Below are positions 1 through 7,928 of a stretch of 64,000 nucleotides of DNA, piece after piece. The notes beneath the pieces are model-generated. The model saw nothing but the letters and a program-made list of their open reading frames with translations, searched no databases and was not told where the DNA came from. Within the stretch, counting starts at the first letter, position 1. Each line of letters begins with the position of its first letter. Source of the DNA: Ensifer canadensis (GTDB lineage: Bacteria > Pseudomonadota > Alphaproteobacteria > Rhizobiales > Rhizobiaceae); contig NZ_CP083370.1 of NCBI RefSeq assembly GCF_017488845.2, forward strand, positions 3,028,501 through 3,092,500, read 5' to 3'. The position numbers and the translations under genes were made by a program.

Positions 1-256
1 CGTCGTCTCGGTCCCCTGCTTCGAACTCTTTGCCGAGCAGAGCGAAGACTACCAGCAGGCGATCATCGGCAACTCGCCGGTCAAGATCGCCGTCGAAGCC
101 GGCATCCGCCAGGGTTGGGATCATTTCATCGGCAGCGACGGTGCCTTCATCGGCATGTCGTCCTTCGGTGCTTCCGGTCCCTACAAGGAACTCTACAAGC
201 ACTTCGGCATCACGCCTGAGGCGGTCGTCGCCGCTGCGGAAGCCAAGCTTTCCTGA
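1..256 (+). CDS. tkt: Transketolase, C-terminal fragment (partial)
   Basis: Only the last 84 codons are inside the window (reading frame begins at base 2). The peptide contains VPCFELFAEQ and ends GPYKELYKHFGIT followed by an Ala-rich tail, which is the usual end of the transketolase C-terminal domain. Transketolase moves two-carbon ketol units between sugar phosphates in the pentose phosphate pathway. It lies upstream of gap and pgk, as tkt does in Sinorhizobium. The gene is followed at once by a strong hairpin with a T-run, so it seems to have its own transcription end. The rest of the protein is outside the window and cannot be judged. Confidence 0.9.
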   Translation, partial: VVSVPCFELFAEQSEDYQQAIIGNSPVKIAVEAGIRQGWDHFIGSDGAFIGMSSFGASGPYKELYKHFGITPEAVVAAAEAKLS

Positions 257-263
257 TCAAGCC

Positions 264-297
264 GCGGGGCGCGCGTGAAAGCGCGCCCCGCTTTTTT
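264..297 (+). terminator. Rho-independent terminator between tkt and gap
   Basis: A perfect 11-bp GC stem (264-274 with 281-291) has a 6-base loop and is followed by six T. It begins 7 bases after the tkt stop codon. Only 34 bases separate the T-run from the gap start. Confidence 0.9.
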
Positions 298-331
298 CCG
301 ACCATGCCATTCAGACAGGGAGAGACCCGAT

Positions 332-1342
332 ATGACAGTGAAAGTCGCCATTAACGGTTTTGGCCGCATCGGCCGCAACGTGCTGCGCGCCATCGTTGAA
401 TCCGGCCGCAAGGATATTGAAGTCGTTGCCATCAACGACCTCGGCCCGGTCGAGACCAACGCACACCTGCTGCGTTTCGATTCCATCCACGGCCGTTTCC
501 CGGCTGATGTGAAGGTCGAAGGCGATGCGATCATCATCAACGGCGGCAAGCCGATCAAGGTCACCGCGATCCGCAACCCGGCCGAACTGCCGCACAAGGA
601 ACTCGGCGTCGACGTCGCGATGGAATGCACCGGCATCTTCACCGCCCGCGACAAGGCAGCCGCACACCTGGAAGCCGGCGCCAAGCGCGTCATCGTTTCG
701 GCTCCGGCCGAGGGCGCCGATCTCACCGTCGTTTACGGCGTCAACCACGACAAGCTGACGAAGGATCACCTCGTCATCTCCAACGCATCGTGCACGACCA
801 ACTGCCTTGCACCGGTCGCCAAGGTCCTGAACGACGTCATCGGCATCGACCACGGCATGATGACGACGATCCACTCCTACACCAACGACCAGCCGTCGCT
901 CGACCAGATGCACAAGGATCTGTACCGCGCTCGCGCTGCAGCCCTGTCGATGATCCCGACCTCGACCGGTGCTGCCAAGGCCGTTGGCCTCGTTCTGCCG
1001 GAACTGAAGGGCAAGCTCGACGGCTTCGCCATGCGCGTTCCGACCCCGAACGTCTCGGTCGTCGACCTCAAGTTCGTCGCCAAGCGCGAAACCACCAAGG
1101 AAGAGATCAACGCTGCGATCAAGGCAGCTGCTGACGGCCCGCTCAAGGGCATCCTCGGCTACACGCTCGCTCCGAACGTCTCGATCGACTTTAACCACGA
1201 CCCGCATTCCTCGGTCTTCCACATGGACCAGACCAAGGTGATGGAAGGCAGGTTCGTGTCGATCCTGACCTGGTACGACAACGAGTGGGGCTTCTCCAAC
1301 CGCATGTCCGACACTGCGGTTGCGCTCAGCAAGCTCATCTAA
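332..1342 (+). CDS. gap: Glyceraldehyde-3-phosphate dehydrogenase
   Basis: This 336-residue protein oxidises glyceraldehyde 3-phosphate to 1,3-bisphosphoglycerate in the cytosol. The N-terminus shows the dinucleotide-binding motif GFGRIG (residues 9-14). The active-site segment NASCTTNC places the catalytic cysteine at residue 154. The C-terminal [11 protein letters not shown] signature is intact and the length is normal. I chose the ATG at 332 because it starts the conserved [11 protein letters not shown] and has AGGGAGAG upstream; an in-frame start at 275 would add a non-conserved tail that reads through the terminator hairpin. A small gene follows after 5 bases and pgk follows that, so gap probably leads the gap-pgk unit. 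Confidence 0.98.
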   Translation: MTVKVAINGFGRIGRNVLRAIVESGRKDIEVVAINDLGPVETNAHLLRFDSIHGRFPADVKVEGDAIIINGGKPIKVTAIRNPAELPHKELGVDVAMECTGIFTARDKAAAHLEAGAKRVIVSAPAEGADLTVVYGVNHDKLTKDHLVISNASCTTNCLAPVAKVLNDVIGIDHGMMTTIHSYTNDQPSLDQMHKDLYRARAAALSMIPTSTGAAKAVGLVLPELKGKLDGFAMRVPTPNVSVVDLKFVAKRETTKEEINAAIKAAADGPLKGILGYTLAPNVSIDFNHDPHSSVFHMDQTKVMEGRFVSILTWYDNEWGFSNRMSDTAVALSKLI

Positions 1343-1347
1343 CTCCG

Positions 1348-1938
1348 ATGTTTCGCGCCCTTTCCCAAACGACGGTCCGCTGGCGTCCGCTGGAGGGGGA
1401 AGGGCTCGAACATCTGACGCTGACGCAAACCGACACAACCAACGGCGCGGTCATCCGCGCCGTTGGCGTTCTGATCGGCAACCGCGGCGGCACGCCCTAC
1501 GGTGTGCGCTACGGGATCGATTGCGATGCCGGATGGCTGGTTCGAAAGCTCATGGTCGATACGACCGATGGCCGGAGCCTTCATCCGCGCTCGGATGCTC
1601 CGGGCCAATGGGCGACGTCGGGAGGCACGGCGCTGCCCGAATTCGACGGCTGCGTCGACATCGACCTCGCCGGAACGCCCTTTACCAACACGCTGCCGAT
1701 CCGCCGCCTCGGCCTTGATTGCAAGGCCGGCAAGGCGCGGCTGAAAATGCTGTACGTGCCGTTCGACACCTTTGAACCGGTGGTCGACCGCCAGCACTAT
1801 ACCTGCCTCGATGATGGCAGGCTCTATCGCTACGAGGCCGAGGACCGCAGCTTTGCCGCAGACCTGCCCGTGGACGAGGACGGCCTCGTCATCGACTACC
1901 CCACCCTTTTCCAGAGACTATCACCGGAGACGATCTGA
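1348..1938 (+). CDS. Putative glycolipid-binding domain protein (DUF1089-like)
   Basis: A 196-residue soluble protein without signal peptide or membrane segment. Features such as the N-terminal [16 protein letters not shown], the central [21 protein letters not shown] and the Tyr-rich C-terminal half ending in [15 protein letters not shown] resemble the 'putative glycolipid-binding' family (Pfam PF06475), known mainly from a structure and without a settled function. It begins 5 bases after gap and its TGA shares one base with the pgk start (TGATG), so it is almost certainly cotranscribed and translationally coupled with both glycolytic genes. The family assignment is from memory of the pattern; any role in carbon metabolism is inference from position. 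Confidence 0.8.
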   Translation: MFRALSQTTVRWRPLEGEGLEHLTLTQTDTTNGAVIRAVGVLIGNRGGTPYGVRYGIDCDAGWLVRKLMVDTTDGRSLHPRSDAPGQWATSGGTALPEFDGCVDIDLAGTPFTNTLPIRRLGLDCKAGKARLKMLYVPFDTFEPVVDRQHYTCLDDGRLYRYEAEDRSFAADLPVDEDGLVIDYPTLFQRLSPETI

Positions 1939-3137
1939 TGACTTTCAAGACCCTCGACGACCTGACCGACATTGCCGGCAAGCGCGTGCTTGTGCGTGTC
2001 GACCTCAACGTGCCGGTCAAGGACGGCGTGGTCACCGACGCAACCCGCATCGAACGCGTCGCGCCGACTATCCGCGAACTGTCGGAAAAGGGCGCCAAGG
2101 TCATTCTGCTGGCGCATTTCGGCCGCCCGAAGGGTGAGCCGGTCGCCGAAATGTCGCTGAAGACCATTGCGCCGGCAGTGGAAGACATCCTCGACCAGCG
2201 CGTTCACTTTGCCGCCGACTGCATCGGCGACAAGGCTGCAAATGCCATCGCCGAGATGAATGACGGCGACGTGCTGCTGGTCGAAAACACCCGCTTCCAC
2301 AAGGGTGAAGAGAAGAACGAGCCGGACTTCGTCAAGGCACTTGCCGCCAACGGCGACATCTATGTCAACGATGCCTTTTCGGCCGCGCACCGCGCCCACG
2401 CCTCGACCGAGGGCCTTGCCCACCACCTGCCGGCCTATGCCGGCCGCACCATGCAGGCCGAGCTCGAGGCACTTGAAAAGGGTCTCGGCCAGCCGAAGCG
2501 CCCGGTCGTTGCCATCGTCGGCGGCGCCAAGGTCTCGACCAAGATCGATCTGCTGCAGAACCTCGTGAAGAAGGTCGACGCCCTCGTCATCGGTGGCGGC
2601 ATGGCCAATACCTTCATCGCCGCAAAGGGCGTCAATGTCGGCAAGTCGCTCTGCGAGCACGATCTCGCCGATACCGCCAAGGCGATCATCACTGCAGCGG
2701 CTGAAGCCGGTTGCGCCATCGTCCTGCCGGAAGACGGCGTCGTCGCCCGCGAATTCAAGGCCGGCGCCGACAATGAAGTGGTGGAGATCAACGCCATTCC
2801 GGCGGATGCGATGATGCTGGACGTCGGTCCGAAGTCGATCGCTGCGGTCAACGACTGGATCTCCAAGGCCGAGACGCTGGTCTGGAACGGTCCGCTCGGC
2901 GCCTTCGAAATCGCCCCCTTCGACAAGGCGACGGTCGCCGTTGCCAAGCATGCGGCTGCCCGCACCCGCCAGGGATCGCTCGTGTCGGTCGCCGGCGGCG
3001 GCGATACGGTTGCAGCCCTCAACCACGCCGAAGTCACGGACGATTTCAGCTATGTCTCGACCGCCGGCGGCGCCTTCCTCGAGTGGATGGAAGGCAAGCC
3101 GCTGCCGGGCGTCGACATCCTCAAGCAGCAGAAATAA
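1938..3137 (+). CDS. pgk: Phosphoglycerate kinase
   Basis: 399 residues, normal for the family. It transfers phosphate between 1,3-bisphosphoglycerate and ADP, the step after gap. The family signature RVDLNVP is at residues 20-26, with [10 protein letters not shown] near residue 60, the nucleotide-site GGAKVSTKI near residue 200 and the C-terminal GGGDTVAAL glycine loop. The start overlaps the stop of the preceding gene by one base, which indicates translational coupling. A long perfect hairpin follows the stop codon. Confidence 0.98.
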   Translation: MTFKTLDDLTDIAGKRVLVRVDLNVPVKDGVVTDATRIERVAPTIRELSEKGAKVILLAHFGRPKGEPVAEMSLKTIAPAVEDILDQRVHFAADCIGDKAANAIAEMNDGDVLLVENTRFHKGEEKNEPDFVKALAANGDIYVNDAFSAAHRAHASTEGLAHHLPAYAGRTMQAELEALEKGLGQPKRPVVAIVGGAKVSTKIDLLQNLVKKVDALVIGGGMANTFIAAKGVNVGKSLCEHDLADTAKAIITAAAEAGCAIVLPEDGVVAREFKAGADNEVVEINAIPADAMMLDVGPKSIAAVNDWISKAETLVWNGPLGAFEIAPFDKATVAVAKHAAARTRQGSLVSVAGGGDTVAALNHAEVTDDFSYVSTAGGAFLEWMEGKPLPGVDILKQQK

Positions 3138-3145
3138 GTCAGGCG

Positions 3146-3176
3146 CTCAGGCGCGCGGCTTACCCGCGCGCCTGAG
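3146..3176 (+). terminator. Strong hairpin after pgk, probable terminator
   Basis: A perfect 13-bp GC-rich stem (3146-3158 with 3164-3176) with a 5-base loop lies 9 bases after the pgk stop. It lacks a T-run (A-rich sequence follows), so it may act with Rho or as a 3' stabiliser rather than as an intrinsic terminator. Confidence 0.6.
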
Positions 3177-3200
3177 ACGCAGAAAAAACCAAGATAATTC

Positions 3201-3227
3201 AAACGATTAAAATTATTTAAATCGTTT
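3201..3227. promoter_or_regulatory. AT-rich inverted repeat upstream of fbaB
   Basis: AAACGATT (3201-3208) and AATCGTTT (3220-3227) form 8-bp arms around an 11-base AT-rich spacer. It lies in the 343-base gene-free stretch between pgk and fbaB. The shape fits a regulator binding site, but I cannot name the regulator. Confidence 0.45.
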
Positions 3228-3319
3228 CAGTCGCTTTTCCTGCCTTTTTCCCGGACAATTTCCCCTGTTACTCACGCCCTGTTTGGGGGCGTGGCGGTCA
3301 CGTGCGCACCGACGGCCCC

Positions 3320-3330
3320 GAAACGGTTTC
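3320..3330. promoter_or_regulatory. GAAACGGTTTC dyad, LacI-type operator candidate
   Basis: GAAAC-G-GTTTC is a short palindrome with the central CG and flanking AAA/TTT typical of LacI/GalR-family operators. It shares the CGTTTCAG / GGTTTCAG edge with the repeat at 3220-3230. It lies about 150 bases upstream of fbaB. Function is inferred only from shape. Confidence 0.35.
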
Positions 3331-3423
3331 AGTGGTTGCCTGATCCTTGCTGATCGGCGCTGAGCGGGATGAGGAAAACGCCTGCTTTTTCCGTCCGTAT
3401 CCCGCTCTACTTATTGGGAACGA

Positions 3424-3465
3424 TCACGGTTATGATTTGGCCCGGCCCGGCCCAAATCATCGTGA
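3424..3465 (+). promoter_or_regulatory. Interrupted dyad in the fbaB leader
   Basis: ATGATTTGG (3432-3440) pairs perfectly with CCAAATCAT (3452-3460) around a CCCGGCCCGGC core, and TCACG (3424-3428) with CGTGA (3461-3465) extends it. It ends 15 bases before the fbaB ATG, just upstream of the ribosome-binding GGAG (3471-3474). In RNA it would form a stable hairpin next to the translation start; in DNA it could be an operator. Confidence 0.6.
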
Positions 3466-3480
3466 CCTAGGGAGAAAAAC

Positions 3481-4506
3481 ATGAGCGAAAGACTGGAAGA
3501 CATCGCAGTTGCCATGGTCGCAAACGGCCGGGGTCTGCTTGCCGCCGACGAGTCCACGGCGACGATCAAGAAGCGCTTCGACGGCATCGGTCTGGAATCG
3601 ACCGAGACATCGCGGCGCGACTATCGCGAAATGCTCGTTCGCGCCGACGAGGCGATGCGCAAGTACATTTCCGGCGTCATTCTCTACGAAGAGACCCTGT
3701 TCCAGAAGGCGGCCGACGGCACGCCGCTGGTGGACGTCATCCGCGCCGCCGGCTCGATCCCGGGCATCAAGGTCGATGCCGGGGCCAAACCGATGACCAA
3801 TTTTCCGGCGGAGACCATCACCGAAGGTCTCGACGGGCTCGCACAACGCCTGACGAAATATTACGAGGCCGGTGCCCGCTTTGCCAAATGGCGTGGCGTG
3901 ATTGCCATTTCGGACAACCTGCCGAGCCCAGGTGCCGTCAGCGCGAACGCACATGCGCTCGCGCGCTACGCCGCCCTTTGCCAGGAAGCCGGCATCGTTC
4001 CGATCGTCGAGCCGGAGGTGCTGATGGATGGCGCGCCGGGCGATCACTCGATCGACCGGTCGCAGGAGGTCACCGAATGGACGCTGCGCGTCACTTTCGA
4101 GGCGCTCGCCGAGATGCGTGTAAAGCTCGAAAGCATGATCCTGAAGCCGAGCATGGTCATCGATGGCAAGAAGGCGCGCAAGGCGTCCGTCGCCGAAGTC
4201 GCCGAACGCACGATCAAGGTGCTGCGACGCACGGTGCCATCAGCCGTTCCCGGCATCGCCTTCCTTTCCGGTGGCCAGACGACCGAGGAGGCGACGGCCC
4301 ATCTCTCGGCCATGAATGCGACCCACAATCTGCCCTGGAAGCTCACCTTCTCCTACGGCCGCGCCCTGCAGCAGGAAGCGCTGTCCGCCTGGAACGGCAA
4401 GGCGGAGAATGTCGCCGCCGGCCAGCGGGCCTTCTCGCACCGCGCCGAAATGTGCAGCCTGGCCGCCAAAGGCAGCTGGAAGAAGGACCTGGAGAAGGCC
4501 GCCTGA
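3481..4506 (+). CDS. fbaB: Class I fructose-bisphosphate aldolase
   Basis: 341 residues, close to the eukaryotic-type class I enzyme. It cleaves fructose 1,6-bisphosphate through a Schiff base. The Schiff-base lysine is K222 in ESMILKPSMV; other family landmarks are GLLAADEST near residue 20, FAKWRGV with K136, and GIAFLSGGQTTEEAT. The start has GGAGAAAA immediately upstream. It stands apart from gap-pgk, separated by a hairpin and a 343-base regulatory stretch with several dyads, so it is probably controlled separately. The gap-pgk-fbaB order matches that of Sinorhizobium. Confidence 0.96.
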   Translation: MSERLEDIAVAMVANGRGLLAADESTATIKKRFDGIGLESTETSRRDYREMLVRADEAMRKYISGVILYEETLFQKAADGTPLVDVIRAAGSIPGIKVDAGAKPMTNFPAETITEGLDGLAQRLTKYYEAGARFAKWRGVIAISDNLPSPGAVSANAHALARYAALCQEAGIVPIVEPEVLMDGAPGDHSIDRSQEVTEWTLRVTFEALAEMRVKLESMILKPSMVIDGKKARKASVAEVAERTIKVLRRTVPSAVPGIAFLSGGQTTEEATAHLSAMNATHNLPWKLTFSYGRALQQEALSAWNGKAENVAAGQRAFSHRAEMCSLAAKGSWKKDLEKAA

Positions 4507-4649
4507 GCGGCGCTGTCAGCCAAGTCGAAGACAACGCAAGGGGCCATTTATTGGCACCTTTTCGTGCGGCGCCCGTATGGTTTGCCGCTCGCCGTAGAGC
4601 GTAAATGCCGATCTTGTCACCAAGACAAGTTGGTGTCTTTGCCGGTTTC

Positions 4650-4690
4650 GCCGCCTGCCTTAGGCCTTTCAATCCAGGCCACCAGGCGGC
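4650..4690 (+). other. Two-part hairpin in the gap between fbaB and the PhzF-like gene
   Basis: GCCGCCTG (4650-4657) pairs with CAGGCGGC (4683-4690) and an inner GGCCT pairs with AGGCC around an 8-base loop. It ends 36 bases before the next start codon. It has no T-run. The remainder of the 220-base gap shows one further short dyad (CACCAA/TTGGTG, 4618-4635) and no gene. Confidence 0.4.
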
Positions 4691-4726
4691 GCTGATCGCC
4701 GCCGCATCCAGCGGAAGCGAGCGTTC

Positions 4727-5680
4727 ATGACTTCTTTTGCCCCCGTGCACTCCGTCGATTACATCACCGTCGACGTCTTCACTGAAGATCGTTTCGCCGG
4801 TAACCAGCTTGCCGTCATCCCGGACGCACGGGGTTTAAGCGATGCGCAGATGCAGGCGATCGCAACCGAGTTCGGCTATTCCGAAGTCACCTTCGTGCTG
4901 CCGCCGGAGGATCCTGCCAACAGCGCGCGGGTGCGCATTTTCACGCCGACGATGGAGATCCCCTTCGCCGGACATCCGAATGTCGGCACCGCCTTCGTGC
5001 TTGGCCAGCAGGCGGAGATTTTCGGCCGGGCGCCCGGCGATCACCTGCGGTTTGAAGAGCTCGCCGGGCTGGTCGAGGTCGCCCTGTCGCGCGCCGATGG
5101 CGCGGTGAAGGAAGCGCGTATCGTCGTGCCGCGCGCCTTGAGCATTGGACCCAGCATCGATGTCGAGACGATCGCCGCCTGCGCCATGGTCGCACCCGAT
5201 GCCGTCAGCACCGCCAACCATGCGCCGGTGCGCGTTTCCGTCGGCCTGCCCTTCGCGGTCGCGGAACTGAAAGACGTAGCCGCGCTGTCGGCGGCGCGTC
5301 CCAACGTCACCGCCTTCGAGGCCGCCAATCGGCGCTACAAGCCGGATGAGGACAGCTTCAGCCTGTTCCTCTATGCCCGCTCGGCCGAAAAGCCATGGCA
5401 GCTGCGCGCCCGCATGTTTGCACCGCTCGACAACGTCATTGAGGACCCGGCGACCGGCAGCGCCTCGGCTGCGCTTGGCGCCTATCTCGTTTCGCTTCTG
5501 CCTGAAGAGACCATCGACGTCGATCTGACGATCGAGCAAGGCGTCGAGATGGGGCGCCGAAGCATCATCGAGGTCAGCGTCAGCAAGCAAGGCGGCACCG
5601 TAGGCAAAACCAGCATTGCCGGCGCCTGCGTGACTGCGATGCGCGGTTCCATCGCGCTCTCAACACCCGCAAGACGCTGA
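4727..5680 (+). CDS. PhzF-family isomerase/epimerase
   Basis: 317 residues with the diaminopimelate-epimerase-like fold of the PhzF family. Family landmarks are [16 protein letters not shown] (residues 15-30), [10 protein letters not shown] with the probable catalytic acid E48, GHPNVGTAF in the N-terminal domain, and [15 protein letters not shown] in the C-terminal domain. PhzF of phenazine producers isomerises trans-2,3-dihydro-3-hydroxyanthranilate, but most homologues have unknown substrates and there are no other phenazine genes here, so the substrate is unknown. It stands alone between fbaB and a regulator gene on the same strand. Confidence 0.9.
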   Translation: MTSFAPVHSVDYITVDVFTEDRFAGNQLAVIPDARGLSDAQMQAIATEFGYSEVTFVLPPEDPANSARVRIFTPTMEIPFAGHPNVGTAFVLGQQAEIFGRAPGDHLRFEELAGLVEVALSRADGAVKEARIVVPRALSIGPSIDVETIAACAMVAPDAVSTANHAPVRVSVGLPFAVAELKDVAALSAARPNVTAFEAANRRYKPDEDSFSLFLYARSAEKPWQLRARMFAPLDNVIEDPATGSASAALGAYLVSLLPEETIDVDLTIEQGVEMGRRSIIEVSVSKQGGTVGKTSIAGACVTAMRGSIALSTPARR

Positions 5681-5724
5681 CCGGCGGCGCGAGCGAACCC
5701 GCATGCGTGCCTTCGGCGAACCCA

Positions 5725-5760
5725 TTGACTCTTAATTAGGCGCCATACTATATGGCGCCT
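5725..5760 (+). promoter_or_regulatory. Promoter with a 23-bp palindromic operator over the -10 box
   Basis: TTGACT (5725-5730) and CTATAT (5748-5753) are separated by 17 bases, a good sigma-70 spacing. A perfect palindrome, AGGCGCCATA-CTA-TATGGCGCCT (5738-5760), covers the -10 region. This is the classic layout for self-repression by a MarR-type dimer. Transcription would begin about 5759-5761, one to three bases before the first ATG (5762), so the message would be leaderless or nearly so. Confidence 0.75.
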
Positions 5761-5761
5761 G

Positions 5762-6215
5762 ATGGATATGCTTGAGCAAAAGCACCTCGCCCTGATCACC
5801 GAAGCCGAACAGCGCGGACACTTACCAACCGCCAACCTGCGTCTGTGCTTCGAAGTCATGGCACTTGCTGCACCAGCTGCCGCAGGGATTGTCGCCATAT
5901 GAGCTTGCCGATCGGGCCGGCGTCACACGCGCAACCGTTACCGGACTTCTGGACGGGCTGGAGCGGGACGGCTTTCTCGCGAGGCAGCAGAGCAAGGACG
6001 ATCGCCGAAAGGTGCTGGTGCAGTTGTCGCCGAAGGGCGAGAATGCAGCGCGCGAGCTGTTCGACACGCACACGCGCTGGATTGCATCGCTGTTTGCCGG
6101 TTTCGACGAGCGCGACCGACAGACGCTAAGTACGCTCATCCAGCGCGCGTGGCGCAACACCGACGCCGGCCGAAAGGCCGTATTGACGACGGCTGGAAAC
6201 GAGATCGAGCCATGA
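5762..6215 (+). pseudogene. MarR-family regulator broken by an internal deletion and frameshift
   Basis: The first frame (ATG at 5762) encodes 46 residues with NLRLCFEVMALA, typical of a MarR N-terminus, then hits a stop at 5900-5902. The second frame, open from a TTG at 5865, encodes GLSPYELADRAGVTRATVTGLLDGLERDG, the winged-helix recognition region, and runs normally to the C-terminus at 6215. In relatives roughly 25-30 residues lie between these blocks, so I infer a deletion that also shifted the frame, near 5861-5872. A shortened protein from the TTG would keep the DNA-reading helix but lose the N-terminal dimerisation helices. The stop codon overlaps the next gene (ATGA). Confidence 0.75.
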
Positions 6216-6973
6216 GCCCTGCCCCACGACGCGTGCAGGATATCGACCCGCAACGGCTCGCGCTGTTGAATGCGGGAGCGGCGCAAACCTCGACGCTGAC
6301 CGAATGCCTCGCGGTCGATTTCGCGGCGCTGATGCGGTCGGCCGTACCGGAAGTCGGCGACGATGCACTCGCCAGCATCGGCGCCATAGCCGGCACCGGC
6401 ATTTCCAAACGCATGGCGCTCGCAGCAGGATTGATCCGCGGCCGGCTTGGCGATGGCGCAGTGACAAGGCTGCAGCAACACCAGTCCGACACGGTCAGGG
6501 GCTGGGCGTGCTTCGTGATCGGCGCAAATCCAGCGCTCACGCTTGAACAACGCCTCGAAGCGATCCGGCCGCTTGCCGACGACCCGCACTTCGGCGTGCG
6601 TGAATGGGCCTGGATGGCCGTGCGGCCGCATCTCGCCGCCGATCTCAAAGCGGCGATAACGCTTCTTGGCCGCTGGACCGCCTCCCCCTCCGACCGTCTG
6701 CGCCGGTTTGCAAGCGAAGCGACGCGCCCCCGTGGGGTCTGGTGCAGCCATATCCCGACGCTCAAAGACAATCCGGAAATGGCACTAATCATCCTCGAAC
6801 CGTTGAACGCCGACCCCTCGCGCTACGTTCAGGACTCCGTCGGCAACTGGCTGAACGACGCGGCCAAGGACCGGCCCGACTGGGTTCGCGATCTCTGCGC
6901 CTCCTGGCAACGCAAGCAAGACAGCGCCGCCACCGCCCGGATCTGCAAGCGCGCACTTCGATCCATCGATTGA
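6212..6973 (+). CDS. AlkC/AlkD-like HEAT-repeat protein, putative DNA alkylation repair
   Basis: 253 residues, no signal peptide. The core GVREWAWMAVRPHL, LRRFASEATRPRGVW and YVQDSVGNWLNDAAKDRPDWV follows the helical HEAT-like pattern of AlkC/AlkD DNA glycosylases, which remove N3- and N7-alkylated bases without flipping them. The start overlaps the MarR stop by four bases (ATGA), so regulator and enzyme form one unit controlled by the palindromic promoter. Glycosylase activity is inferred from family resemblance; the first 50 residues are less conserved. An in-frame start at 6149 would overlap the regulator by 67 bases and is unlikely. Confidence 0.75.
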   Translation: MSPAPRRVQDIDPQRLALLNAGAAQTSTLTECLAVDFAALMRSAVPEVGDDALASIGAIAGTGISKRMALAAGLIRGRLGDGAVTRLQQHQSDTVRGWACFVIGANPALTLEQRLEAIRPLADDPHFGVREWAWMAVRPHLAADLKAAITLLGRWTASPSDRLRRFASEATRPRGVWCSHIPTLKDNPEMALIILEPLNADPSRYVQDSVGNWLNDAAKDRPDWVRDLCASWQRKQDSAATARICKRALRSID

Positions 6974-6990
6974 TCCTGAAAAGAGAATGC

Positions 6991-7335
6991 ATGCCCCACT
7001 ATCTGAGCGAACTCTATACCTCGAAGCGAACATGGCTGTCGCTTGACGCCGTCGCGCGGCAGCAGTTTTTCGAGACCGTCGGCCATGGCATGGCCAAGTT
7101 ATCGGATCTCGGGGTCGAGCCTATCGCCTTTGGCGAGGTGGATGCCGGCAAGCTTCATGCCGCATCGCAGTCCTATTTCGCCATCTGGCGCGTCCCCGAT
7201 GAAGCAGCGCTTGATGCCCTGGTCTCGGGCATCGCGGCGGCCGGCTGGCACGACTATTTCGAAACGATCAACGCCGCCGGTCGCGGGACCGACCTGCCCG
7301 GCCACCTTGCCCAACTGGCGGCAGCCCGTAGCTGA
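6991..7335 (+). CDS. Small conserved protein, possible DUF6616 family
   Basis: 114 residues without membrane segments. The pattern YLSELYTSKRTWLSL, then AIWRVPDEAALDALVSGI and GWHDYFETINAAG, suggests a single small alpha/beta ferredoxin-like domain; I recall DUF6616 proteins looking like this but cannot confirm it. The start at 6991 follows AAAAGAGAA. It begins 17 bases after the AlkC-like gene and is probably in the same transcript. Function unknown. Confidence 0.65.
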   Translation: MPHYLSELYTSKRTWLSLDAVARQQFFETVGHGMAKLSDLGVEPIAFGEVDAGKLHAASQSYFAIWRVPDEAALDALVSGIAAAGWHDYFETINAAGRGTDLPGHLAQLAAARS

Positions 7336-7360
7336 CGCCACGCGAGGGGGAGAGGGCCGT

Positions 7361-7864
7361 TCAACTCCGGCCGGCGCGCTCGACCACCTGCTCGATAAAC
7401 TGCGTCTTGGCCGCGGTATAGCCGTCGCCATCGAAGGCAAATGTCGCGGCAAGGCTTCGCTTCAGCGCTGCGTAGGCGTCGACCGTCTCGCGGCTTTGAC
7501 GAAGCTGATCACGAAAGATCAGGCGACGGCGATGGGTGTCGTTGTGTGGCGAACAGAGATAGACGCGCCGCCCCGGCGATCCCTGCTTGGCGAATGCCCA
7601 GACGCCATCGTCATATCTGTTCCCCCGTGACATAAAGCCGTCGGCGACGAGCGCCGCGCCGCCGGCGGCAATTGCTTCCGGCCTGCACAGCGTCACATCG
7701 ATATCGATGATCGGCTTGGCGATGAGCCCGGGAACTGCAGTGCTGCCGATATGGTCGATTGCGACCGTGGCGGAGCCAAGCAGGCTCGCCAGATGCTTCG
7801 ACATCTCCGCAAATGCTTGCGGCCACGCATCGTCGTAGGCGATGACTTCGACCAGCGTCGGCAT
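7361..7864 (-). CDS. GrpB family protein (UPF0157, nucleotidyltransferase fold)
   Basis: 167 residues. The segment ATVAIDHIGSTAVPGLIAKP followed by DIDVTL is the family signature and resembles the metal-binding part of a nucleotidyltransferase fold. Later blocks include GSPGRRVYLCSPHND and the C-terminal AAKTQFIEQVVERA. GrpB proteins are widespread and of uncertain function; some are fused to dephospho-CoA kinase. I placed the start at the ATG before PTLVEVIAYDDAWP, which has AAAGGGAAGAG upstream. It converges on the preceding gene, with 25 bases between the stops. Confidence 0.88.
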   Translation of the reverse strand: MPTLVEVIAYDDAWPQAFAEMSKHLASLLGSATVAIDHIGSTAVPGLIAKPIIDIDVTLCRPEAIAAGGAALVADGFMSRGNRYDDGVWAFAKQGSPGRRVYLCSPHNDTHRRRLIFRDQLRQSRETVDAYAALKRSLAATFAFDGDGYTAAKTQFIEQVVERAGRS

Positions 7865-7928
7865 GCTCTTCCCTTTGCTCGAAGCCCTGTCGCTTGCCGG
7901 ATCGTGCCCGGCGGTCGAGGGGTCGCAG

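Noticed and set aside
311..1438. Long open frame on the minus strand opposite gap
   Set aside because: It mirrors gap codons in a high-GC strand, has no recognisable motif and is rich in Arg/Asp/Val as expected of an antisense shadow.
4618..4635. CACCAA/TTGGTG dyad after fbaB as a terminator
   Set aside because: The stem is short and AT-poor, no T-run follows, and an overlapping alternative pairing is equally good.
4727..5680. Phenazine biosynthesis gene cluster
   Set aside because: Only a PhzF-like gene is present; no phzA-G or shikimate-branch genes lie nearby.
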